Shown here in pieces: positions 1 to 6,713 of a stretch of 64,000 nucleotides of DNA (its first letter is position 1; every line of letters begins with the position of its first letter). The stretch is from contig JAEWGM010000017.1 of assembly GCA_023388315.1 (NCBI GenBank), positions 1-64,000 of the forward strand, given 5' to 3'. A program made the position numbers and the translations under genes. Below the pieces are notes generated by a model that had not been told where the DNA came from, did no database searches, and worked only from the letters and a program-made list of their open reading frames with translations. Source of the stretch: Bacteroidota bacterium (GTDB lineage: Bacteria > Bacteroidota > Bacteroidia > Bacteroidales > Dysgonomonadaceae).

Positions 1-117
1 GAAATCTCAAATTTGGAAAATTATTGCGCTAAAATGTGTTATCTTTAATTTATCAGACTTGTAATCTTTAATCCTTTTTTTTACCTTTTGAAAAAAAATA
101 TCTCAAGTTTAAAAGTT

Positions 118-1047
118 ATGCAAAACAAAAAAACGATTTCGGAAATTGCCCGATTGTGGCAAGCCGACAAGAAGCAGTACGTAAAAAAATCAAGTTTATC
201 GGCATACGTACTTTTGTTCGAAAATCACATATTACCAGTTTTTGGTAATAATTATCATGTTGAAGAAGAGCAAGTTCAGCAGTTTATATTTCAAAAACTC
301 AATAGCGGATTAAGTCAAAAATCAATTAAAGACATTTTGATTGTATTGAAGATGATTTTGAAATTTGGAGCTAAAAACAAACTAACTTTTTATCATCCGT
401 TTGAAATTCAGTTTCCTACGGAAAGGGAAAGGAGCGAAATTGAAGTGTTTAGCAGAGCCAATCATAAGAGGCTGATGGTGTACGTGCAAGAGAATTTCAC
501 GTTCCGAAATCTCGGGATTTTTATCTGCTTATCGGCTGGCATACGCATTGGAGAGATTTGTGCTTTAACATGGGAGGATATTGATACTGATAATGGCGTT
601 ATTTCTATTCGTAAAACAATTCAGCGCATATATGTTGTTGAGGATGGAAAACGACATACCGAATTACTGCTTGATACACCTAAAACTAAAAATTCTATTC
701 GAGATATTCCGATGTGTAGAGATTTGATTAGGATGCTAAAACCAATTAAGAAAGTGGTAAACTCCTCATTTTTTGTTCTTACGAATGAACCAAAGCCAAC
801 TGAACCCCGGACTTATCGGAATTACTACAAGAAACTTTTGCGAGAATTGGAAATACCTGAACTCAAATTTCACGGACTTCGCCATAGCTTTGCCACTCGT
901 TGTATAGAAAGCAACTGCGACTACAAAACTGTAAGTGTGCTACTTGGGCATTCCAATATTAGCACAACACTTAATCTTTATGTTCATCCCAATATGGAAC
1001 AGAAGAAAAAGGCTATTGAAAAGATGTACAAAGGGCTGAGGTTTTGA
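118..1047 (+). CDS. Tyrosine recombinase / phage-type integrase
   Basis: Site-specific recombinase of the phage-integrase family, 309 aa from ATG 118. A TTG at 88 in the same frame would add 10 residues, but neither start has a clear ribosome site. The N-terminal ~100 residues look like a SAM-like core-binding domain. The catalytic domain shows the first Arg in GIRIGEICALTWEDI, then HGLRHSFAT (His and second Arg) and LGHSNISTTLNLYVH with the Tyr nucleophile, so the active-site set looks complete. It lies beside tRNA-Val-derived sequence, a usual target of such enzymes. Its element would extend left, outside the window. The GC content is low compared with the housekeeping genes downstream. Confidence 0.88.
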   Translation: MQNKKTISEIARLWQADKKQYVKKSSLSAYVLLFENHILPVFGNNYHVEEEQVQQFIFQKLNSGLSQKSIKDILIVLKMILKFGAKNKLTFYHPFEIQFPTERERSEIEVFSRANHKRLMVYVQENFTFRNLGIFICLSAGIRIGEICALTWEDIDTDNGVISIRKTIQRIYVVEDGKRHTELLLDTPKTKNSIRDIPMCRDLIRMLKPIKKVVNSSFFVLTNEPKPTEPRTYRNYYKKLLRELEIPELKFHGLRHSFATRCIESNCDYKTVSVLLGHSNISTTLNLYVHPNMEQKKKAIEKMYKGLRF

Positions 1048-1210
1048 CAGGAGTATTTTTTTGTCTGGAAGTGGAGAGACAACAAACAGCTGTTGTAAAT
1101 ATCCGCTTCATGCGCGTGAAACGTATAGTTTTATTGAACTAAGTTGTGTGCGAATTATGTGCGATAAAAAAAGCATCTACCAAAATTTCGATAAGTTCTT
1201 GATTTTCAAG

Positions 1211-1312
1211 TGGAAGTTGACGGATGGAAGAATGACATTCCGAATATCGGAATTCGAACCGCCGCCCCCTCCGATGTATCGGAGTGCTCTGAACCAGCTG
1301 AGCTAAACACCG
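1211..1312 (-). pseudogene. tRNA-Val-like pseudogene, copy A
   Basis: Read on the minus strand this aligns with the intact tRNA-Val at 1991-2065: the D arm and T-loop (GGTTCGAAT) are kept. The anticodon arm is replaced by a palindrome (CTCCG..CGGAG with a 6-nt loop). A 28-nt insertion splits the 3' side of the T stem (plus-strand 1224-1251). The 3' acceptor side is further degraded (TTCC for GCCC). It cannot fold as a canonical tRNA. The 5' end overlaps the stop codon of the GIY-YIG gene at 1303-1548. Confidence 0.8.
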
Positions 1313-1548
1313 GCAATTAAATTCTCAATGTATTTTTTGCTTTTCTGTGCTTTTATATACAGTTCTGCTTGATAGGCTTCACTTTTGGTTAAATATTGTT
1401 TTTGATACACCAGTTTCCAAGGTATTCCTCGCTTGGTAAATTTACTTCTTCCTGTATTGTGGCGTTTTAATCTGTCTTCCAGGTTTCCCGTTGATCCGAC
1501 ATAATAAATGTTTAGTTTTTCAGAGAAAAGAATGTAAGTGTAAAACAT
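1303..1548 (-). CDS. GIY-YIG nuclease superfamily protein, copy A
   Basis: Small 81-aa single-domain GIY-YIG protein of the UPF0213/YhbQ type. It shows YTYIL and YYVGSTGNLEDRLKRHNTG (the GIY...YIG-like core with the catalytic Arg), followed by KFTKRGIPWKLVY and a Glu in KSEAYQAELYIK. An upstream ATG at 1587 would add 13 residues, but the start at 1548 matches copy B and the usual family N-terminus. The last residues (LIAGV) and the TAG stop are encoded by the 5' end of a tRNA-Val-derived sequence. Family members are structure-specific or DNA-damage nucleases. No substrate can be inferred here. Confidence 0.85.
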   Translation of the reverse strand: MFYTYILFSEKLNIYYVGSTGNLEDRLKRHNTGRSKFTKRGIPWKLVYQKQYLTKSEAYQAELYIKAQKSKKYIENLIAGV

Positions 1549-1561
1549 AACGATTAGAAAT

Positions 1562-1590
1562 AAAAAAAGTCGAACATTGCTATTCAACTT
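1562..1590 (-). terminator. Terminator-like hairpin upstream of GIY-YIG copy A
   Basis: On the minus strand, AAAGTTGAA and TTCGACTTT pair around an 8-nt loop and are followed by a T run. It is the counterpart of the hairpin after the intact tRNA-Val, with one G-T pair. Confidence 0.6.
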
Positions 1591-1602
1591 TGATTTTGGG
1601 TG

Positions 1603-1704
1603 TGGGCGCTGACGGATGGAAGAATGACATTCCGAATATCGGAATTCGAACCGCCGACCCCTCCGATATGTCGGAGTGCTCTGAACCAGCTGAGCTAAAC
1701 ACCG
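1603..1704 (-). pseudogene. tRNA-Val-like pseudogene, copy B
   Basis: Same organisation as copy A but less decayed. The 3' acceptor strand (GCGCCCA) is almost that of the intact gene. The T arm is split by the identical 28-nt insertion (plus-strand 1616-1643), which itself forms a 7-bp hairpin ATTCCGA-TAT-TCGGAAT. The anticodon arm reads CTCCG-ACATAT-CGGAG, so the UAC anticodon is gone and the loop is one base short. The 5' end contains the stop codon of GIY-YIG copy B. Confidence 0.8.
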
Positions 1705-1940
1705 GCAATCAAATTCTCAATATATTTTTTGCTTTTCTGTGATTTTATATACAGTTCTGCTTTATAGGCTTCACTTTTGGTTAAATATTGTTTTTGATAC
1801 ACCAGTTTCCAAGGTATTCCTCGCTTGGTAAAGTTACTTCTTCCTGTATTGTGGCGTTTTAATCTGTCTTCCAGGTTTCCTGTTGATCCGACATAATAAA
1901 TGTTTAGTTTTTCAGAGAAAAGAATGTAATTGTAAAACAT
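1695..1940 (-). CDS. GIY-YIG nuclease superfamily protein, copy B
   Basis: 81-aa GIY-YIG domain protein nearly identical to copy A (differences include N for T at residue 4, N for K in the GRSN/GRSK stretch, K for Q in EAYK/EAYQ, and S for A in KSQ/KAQ). The start is the first ATG, 12 bases after the hairpin downstream of tRNA-Val. The core motifs YYVGSTGNLEDRLKRHN and the C-terminal Glu are present, so it is probably active. As in copy A, the stop TAG falls in the D-arm-proximal TTTAGCTC of the tRNA-derived sequence. It may be co-transcribed with tRNA-Val through an imperfect terminator. Confidence 0.85.
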   Translation of the reverse strand: MFYNYILFSEKLNIYYVGSTGNLEDRLKRHNTGRSNFTKRGIPWKLVYQKQYLTKSEAYKAELYIKSQKSKKYIENLIAGV

Positions 1941-1952
1941 AGCAGTAGAAAC

Positions 1953-1985
1953 AAAAAAAGTCGAACATTTCTATTCGACTTTTTG
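1953..1985 (-). terminator. Rho-independent terminator after tRNA-Val
   Basis: On the minus strand, AAAAGTCGAA pairs with TTCGACTTTT across an 8-nt loop and ends in seven T. It lies 5 bases after the tRNA 3' end. Confidence 0.75.
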
Positions 1986-1990
1986 TGATG

Positions 1991-2065
1991 TGGGCGTTGA
2001 CGGATTCGAACCGCCGACCCTCTGCTTGTAAGGCAGATGCTCTGAACCAGCTGAGCTAAACGCCC
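1991..2065 (-). tRNA. tRNA-Val (anticodon UAC)
   Basis: A 75-nt cloverleaf: acceptor GGGCGTT/AACGCCC, D arm GCTC..GAGC, anticodon arm TCTGC-CTTACAA-GCAGA (anticodon TAC, reads GUA and related valine codons), 5-nt variable region, T arm GGCGG-TTCGAAT-CCGTC, discriminator A. The CCA end is not encoded. It is the parent or sibling of the two disrupted copies to its left. Confidence 0.95.
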
Positions 2066-2124
2066 CAAAACGATTTTCCAGTAGAATTTGCCTCGCTAGG
2101 CAGTTGTTTTCTGAAAAAGTGATG

Positions 2125-2132
2125 CAAAGATA
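2125..2132 (-). promoter_or_regulatory. Bacteroidota -7 box for tRNA-Val
   Basis: CAAAGATA on the plus strand is TATCTTTG on the minus strand, a perfect TAnnTTTG, about 60 bases before the tRNA 5' end. Confidence 0.6.
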
Positions 2133-2206
2133 AGTCGTTTTTCATTTGTGGCAAAATATTTCTCAAATATTTTTCATAAATATTTTTACCGCACTGTTAT
2201 TATCAC

Positions 2207-2214
2207 TATTTTTG
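2207..2214 (+). promoter_or_regulatory. Bacteroidota -7 box for purB
   Basis: TATTTTTG matches TAnnTTTG, about 130 bases before the purB ATG. Confidence 0.5.
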
Positions 2215-2343
2215 TAGTCTTAATGAAGAGAATATTTGAAAGTTAAGATTTCGAGCACGACGTAGAATCGAAATTTAATGAATGGAGTAGGACAGAAAAG
2301 TGATTTTCACACCGCTTCAAAATTTGTAAACAATCCGTTAACA

Positions 2344-3687
2344 ATGAAACTCAACGAACTTACAGCCATTTCCCCCATCGATGGAAGATACAGAGAAAAA
2401 ACCCGGGAATTGGCAATTTATTTTTCGGAACACGCGCTAATAAAATACCGCACAAAGGTGGAAGTAGAATATTTTATCGCGTTGTGCGAGTCAAAAATTT
2501 CACCTTTGCACACCATTGACACAACGGTTTTTAAATCGCTTCGCGAACTGGTTGAAAACTTTACCGATGCCGATGCTCAACGCATAAAAGAAATTGAACG
2601 AACCACTAACCACGATGTGAAAGCCGTTGAGTATTTCCTGAAAGAAAAATTTGATGCCTTGCAATTGCAAGATTACAAGGAATTTATCCACTTCGGCCTC
2701 ACTTCACAAGACATCAATAACACGGCTACGCCGATGATGTGGCAAGACGCGTTGACTGATGTGTACATTCCGGAACTGGAAGCGTTGTGCGCTCTCATTG
2801 AGAAACAAGCCGACGAGTGGAAAGATGTTTCTATGCTTGCCCGCACACATGGGCAGCCCGCATCGCCCACGCGTTTGGGAAAAGAAATGCAAGTTTTTGC
2901 CTACCGTCTTCAAAATCAAATAGACGTATTGAAGCGCATCCCCGCCAAAGCCAAATTTGGTGGTGCTACGGGCAATTTCAACGCGCATCACATTGCCTAT
3001 CCCGACACGGATTGGAAAGCATTTGGCAAAACGTTTCTGAAAGAGAAACTTGGGCTTGTTCGCGAAGAATATACCACCCAAATATCCAATTACGACGCTT
3101 TGGCCGCTTCGTTCGACGCGTTAAAGCGCATCAACACCATCCTCATTGACTTTACGCGCGACGTGTGGCAATATATTTCGATGGAATATTTCAAACAAAA
3201 AATCAAAGAAGGCGAAGTGGGTTCATCGGCCATGCCTCATAAAGTAAATCCCATCGATTTTGAAAATGCCGAAGGAAACTTGGGTATTGCCAACGCTTTG
3301 CTCGAACATCTTGCCGCAAAACTGCCCATTTCAAGGTTGCAGCGCGATTTAACCGATTCCACCGTCATCAGAAACATAGGTATGCCGTTGGCACATGGGT
3401 TAATAGCTATTAAAAGCACAACAAAAGGAATAAATAAATTGTTATTGAACAAAGAGCCAATTGATAAAGATTTGGAAAATAACTGGGCGGTTGTGGCCGA
3501 GGGAATTCAAACGATTCTTCGCCGCGAAGGATATCCAAAACCATACGAAGCATTAAAGGCCCTCACCCGCACCAATGCGCATATTACAAGAGAGAGTATT
3601 CAAGAATTTATTGATACGTTACACGTAGATGAAAATATAAAAAAGGAGTTGCGACAAATAACACCGCACACATACACAGGAATTTAA
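2344..3687 (+). CDS. purB: Adenylosuccinate lyase
   Basis: Fumarase/aspartase-superfamily lyase of purine synthesis. It removes fumarate from SAICAR and from adenylosuccinate in the cytosol. It is 447 aa from ATG 2344; an in-frame ATG at 2278 would add 22 residues unlike the family, which starts near MKLNELTAISPIDGRY. Substrate-binding TTNHDVKAVEYF is near residue 88 and TSQDINNT near 120. The signature loop GSSAMPHKVNP, with the catalytic Ser, is near 291-301. Length and motifs are normal. It probably has its own promoter and stands alone. Confidence 0.96.
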   Translation: MKLNELTAISPIDGRYREKTRELAIYFSEHALIKYRTKVEVEYFIALCESKISPLHTIDTTVFKSLRELVENFTDADAQRIKEIERTTNHDVKAVEYFLKEKFDALQLQDYKEFIHFGLTSQDINNTATPMMWQDALTDVYIPELEALCALIEKQADEWKDVSMLARTHGQPASPTRLGKEMQVFAYRLQNQIDVLKRIPAKAKFGGATGNFNAHHIAYPDTDWKAFGKTFLKEKLGLVREEYTTQISNYDALAASFDALKRINTILIDFTRDVWQYISMEYFKQKIKEGEVGSSAMPHKVNPIDFENAEGNLGIANALLEHLAAKLPISRLQRDLTDSTVIRNIGMPLAHGLIAIKSTTKGINKLLLNKEPIDKDLENNWAVVAEGIQTILRREGYPKPYEALKALTRTNAHITRESIQEFIDTLHVDENIKKELRQITPHTYTGI

Positions 3688-3785
3688 CTGCATTATCGGT
3701 TAAAAAGAAATCAATGTTATATACGTTTTAGGAAATCATAGAAATAAAAAAAGCCGTGAGGTTTAATTAAAAAGGAACAAGAAAA

Positions 3786-4913
3786 ATGACAACAAACAAC
3801 AACGATTCGCGCCCCAATCGTTATTACGATAACGCGAACAATGAGAGACACCCATCCTCAAACAGAAATTACGGAAACGAGAGAAGAACACCAAGTGAAA
3901 ATTACCGCTCTTCGGAAAGGCCATACAACCAAAATTACAACGATTCGCAATCGGGTAATACCTATGGAAATTCCTACGGCGAACAAGGCAGTGGAAACGC
4001 ACCCCGAAAACGTCGTCCAAGGGTAGGAGAGCGCGCACCACAACATGGGGGCGGTGGCGGAGGAAGACCATCTTATGGCAACCGAGGAAGCAGGCCAAAT
4101 CAGCCCTATGGTGCCGGTGGTTATGACGGAAAGAAAAAACTGAAAAAGAAAAAACCGTTTAAACAGATAAAGTACAAAGAAAATGCCGACCCACACGCGC
4201 CCATCAGGCTGAACAAATATTTGGCGAATGCCGGAATTTGTTCTCGTCGCGAAGCCGATGAGTTCATTCAAGCAGGCGTGGTGAAAGTAAATGGAGAGGT
4301 GATTACCGAGTTGGGCACAAAAATTACCCGTGCCGATGAAGTGTTGTTTCACGACCAACCCATTCAACCCGAAAGCAAGGTGTATGTGTTATTGAACAAG
4401 CCAAAAGGTTTTGTTACCACCACCGATGATCCCGAAAACCGCAAAACGGTGATGGAACTGGTGAAAAGCGCGTGTTCGGAGCGGATTTATCCCGTTGGGC
4501 GATTAGACCGCGCAACAACCGGCGTGCTTTTGCTCACCAACGATGGCGACTTGGCATCTAAATTAACACACCCCAAATACGAAAAACGAAAAATCTATCA
4601 GGTGTGGCTGGACAAACCCGTGGAAATGGAGCACATGCAAGCCATTGCCGATGGCATTGAGTTGGAAGACGGCGAAATTCACGCCGATGCCATCAGTTAC
4701 GTTACCGAAGAAGACCTCTCTCAAGTGGGAATTGAAATTCACTCCGGAAGGAACCGCATTGTGCGTCGCATTTTTGAAAAACTGGGCTACCGGGTAATCA
4801 AATTAGACAGGGTTTATTTTGCGGGATTGACAAAGAAAAAACTCTCACGTGGAAAATGGCGCTATCTGTCAGAACAAGAGGTAAATATGCTTCGGATGGG
4901 AGCGTTTGATTAG
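3786..4913 (+). CDS. RsuA/RluB-family rRNA pseudouridine synthase with long low-complexity N-terminus
   Basis: 375 aa. Residues 1-~130 are low complexity, rich in Asn, Arg, Gly, Tyr and Ser (GGGGGGRPSYGNRGSR), ending in a Lys run (KKKLKKKKPFKQ). An S4 RNA-binding domain follows at ~138-185 (IRLNKYLANAGICSRREAD), then the synthase domain with YVLLNKPKG and YPVGRLDRATTG, whose Asp (~residue 240) is the catalytic nucleophile. The family isomerises uridine in large-subunit (RluB, RluF) or small-subunit (RsuA) rRNA. The overall look favours RluB, but the target site cannot be read from sequence. The N-terminal tail resembles RNA-binding disordered regions and is common in this phylum's homologues. 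Confidence 0.9.
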   Translation: MTTNNNDSRPNRYYDNANNERHPSSNRNYGNERRTPSENYRSSERPYNQNYNDSQSGNTYGNSYGEQGSGNAPRKRRPRVGERAPQHGGGGGGRPSYGNRGSRPNQPYGAGGYDGKKKLKKKKPFKQIKYKENADPHAPIRLNKYLANAGICSRREADEFIQAGVVKVNGEVITELGTKITRADEVLFHDQPIQPESKVYVLLNKPKGFVTTTDDPENRKTVMELVKSACSERIYPVGRLDRATTGVLLLTNDGDLASKLTHPKYEKRKIYQVWLDKPVEMEHMQAIADGIELEDGEIHADAISYVTEEDLSQVGIEIHSGRNRIVRRIFEKLGYRVIKLDRVYFAGLTKKKLSRGKWRYLSEQEVNMLRMGAFD

Positions 4914-4919
4914 ATGAAG

Positions 4920-5197
4920 ACCCCTAAATCCCCTAAAGGGGACTTTTGAAGTGGAAATAATCAACGTGAATGTGAGGAAATAAAAAAGTATAAAGTGATT
5001 ATTCGCATTGTTTCCTAATAGCACTTATCAGTTACCACGAGTTTTAACTCGTGGAAAAAACGTCTTAAAACAGGGGCTTTAGCCCAAGATGGAAATTAAT
5101 TAGAACATTTTGCAGATAATCATAAAATATAAAATAGAACATAAAGAATAATAAATTACACCCCGCCCAAGTCCCCCTTTAGGGGATTTAGGGGTTT
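4920..5197. repeat. Intergenic element bounded by inverted repeats
   Basis: ACCCCTAAATCCCCTAAAGG at 4920 onward recurs as its reverse complement at about 5171-5197, so the two bound a 278-bp spacer. Each end is itself palindromic (CCCCTAAAGGGG). Inside are further palindromes: CCACGAG-TTTTAA-CTCGTGG (about 5036-5055) and GGGGCTTTAGCCC (about 5073-5085). No gene lies inside. The same end sequence flanks the spacer at 38704-38845. It looks like a MITE or REP-like element. Confidence 0.65.
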
Positions 5198-5205
5198 TAG
5201 TATTT

Positions 5206-6603
5206 ATGAAACAACTAAAAAGAACAAAAATTGCCGATGCGTTAAAATCGGCAGAAACCGGAATTGACGTAAACGTAAAAGGATGGGTGCGTACCCGTCG
5301 CGGAAATAAAAACATTAGCTTTGTCGCTTTAAACGATGGCTCAACCATTAATAACATTCAGGTTGTTATTGAGATAGCGAAATTTGGTGAAGAATATCTT
5401 AAGCCAATCACTACGGGTGCGTGCCTCAATGTAACAGGCAAATTGGTGGAGTCGCAAGGACAAGGCCAATCGGTGGAAATTCAGGCAACCGAAGTTGAAA
5501 TTTACGGCACTGCCGATCCCACGACGTATCCCTTGCAAAAGAAAGGGCACTCGCTGGAGTTTTTGCGTGAAATAGCGTATTTACGTCCACGCACGAACAC
5601 GTTTGGTGCCATTTTCCGTATGCGCCACCATATGTCGTATGCCATCCATAAATACTTCAACGACCGTGGATTTTACTATTTCCACACGCCCATTATCACC
5701 GCTTCCGATGCCGAGGGTGCAGGCGCAATGTTTGAAGTAACGAATTTCGATTTGGACAATTTGCCCAGAACCGAAGAAGGAAAAATCGATTATTCCGAGG
5801 ACTTTTTCGGGCGTCAAACCAACCTCACCGTGTCCGGACAATTGGAAGGAGAGCTTGGCGCGATGGCACTGGGAGCCATTTACACGTTTGGGCCCACGTT
5901 TCGTGCCGAAAATTCCAACACGCCGCGCCACTTGGCCGAGTTTTGGATGATTGAACCCGAAGTGGCGTTCAACGACATCATAGATAATATGAACTTGGCG
6001 GAAGATTTTCTGAAATACCTCGTTCAATACGCGTTGGACAACTGCATGGACGACATTGCGTTTCTGGCAAAAATGTACGACGGGGACTTGATTGACCGCC
6101 TGAAATTTGTGGTTGAAAACGATTTCGTGCGATTGACTTACACCGAAGGTGTGAAAATCTTGGAAGAATCAGGCCACAAATTTGAGTTTCCTGTTTACTG
6201 GGGTGCCGATTTGCAATCGGAGCACGAGCGTTATTTGGTGGAAAAACACTTCAAACGCCCGGTTATTCTCACCGACTATCCCAAGGAAATCAAATCGTTC
6301 TATATGAAACTGAACGACGACGGAAAAACCGTGCGCGCAATGGACGTGCTGTTCCCGAAAATCGGAGAAATTATCGGCGGATCGGAACGCGAGGAGAATT
6401 ACGAAAAACTCATGCAGCGCGTGAAAGAAATGGATATGCACGTTGACCCCATTTGGTGGTACATCGATATCCGGAAATTTGGCACCGCGCCGCATTCCGG
6501 TTTTGGGCTTGGCTTTGAGCGGTTGATGCTTTTCGTTACCGGAATGACCAACATCCGCGACGTAATTCCGTTCCCCAGAACGCCGAATAATGCTGATTTT
6601 TAA
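5206..6603 (+). CDS. asnS: Asparagine--tRNA ligase
   Basis: Class IIb aminoacyl-tRNA synthetase charging tRNA-Asn. It is 465 aa, normal for the phylum. The N-terminal OB-fold anticodon domain covers ~1-110 (GWVRTRRGNKNISFVALNDG). The catalytic core has motif 2 FRAENSNTPRHLAEFWMIEPE near 230-250 and motif 3 GFGLGFERLMLFVTGM near 428-443. The Asn-type signature in motif 2 and the absence of a GAD insertion separate it from AspRS. The start ATG lies 9 bases after the repeat element, so its promoter may lie inside that element. Confidence 0.96.
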   Translation: MKQLKRTKIADALKSAETGIDVNVKGWVRTRRGNKNISFVALNDGSTINNIQVVIEIAKFGEEYLKPITTGACLNVTGKLVESQGQGQSVEIQATEVEIYGTADPTTYPLQKKGHSLEFLREIAYLRPRTNTFGAIFRMRHHMSYAIHKYFNDRGFYYFHTPIITASDAEGAGAMFEVTNFDLDNLPRTEEGKIDYSEDFFGRQTNLTVSGQLEGELGAMALGAIYTFGPTFRAENSNTPRHLAEFWMIEPEVAFNDIIDNMNLAEDFLKYLVQYALDNCMDDIAFLAKMYDGDLIDRLKFVVENDFVRLTYTEGVKILEESGHKFEFPVYWGADLQSEHERYLVEKHFKRPVILTDYPKEIKSFYMKLNDDGKTVRAMDVLFPKIGEIIGGSEREENYEKLMQRVKEMDMHVDPIWWYIDIRKFGTAPHSGFGLGFERLMLFVTGMTNIRDVIPFPRTPNNADF

Positions 6604-6713
6604 AAAAAGTTTCACGCAGATATGCGCGGATTTAGTACGGAGATTTTCGCTAAAAGAGATTCTGCGTTGATTTGCGAAAACTATCTGCGTTAATTTGCGA
6701 GAGAACAAAACAA

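Larger units (their letters stand above)
1211..1990. repeat. Tandem direct repeat, 392-bp period: [GIY-YIG gene + disrupted tRNA-Val] x2
   Basis: Two units offset by exactly 392 bp. Equivalent points are 1219 and 1611 (start of GACGGATGG), and gene starts 1548 and 1940. Each unit, read leftward, has a terminator-like hairpin, an 81-codon GIY-YIG gene, and a tRNA-Val copy with the same 28-nt insertion. The array ends on the right at the intact tRNA-Val. The two genes differ at only a few codons, so the duplication looks recent or is being homogenised. Confidence 0.85.

Noticed and set aside
1061..1306. 81-codon plus-strand frame after the integrase
   Set aside because: It starts at a weak codon and its last third lies inside the tRNA-Val-like copy on the other strand; its proline run is just complementary tRNA sequence.
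2278..2343. N-terminal extension of purB
   Set aside because: The family begins at the inner ATG (2344), and the extension has no similarity to lyase N-termini.
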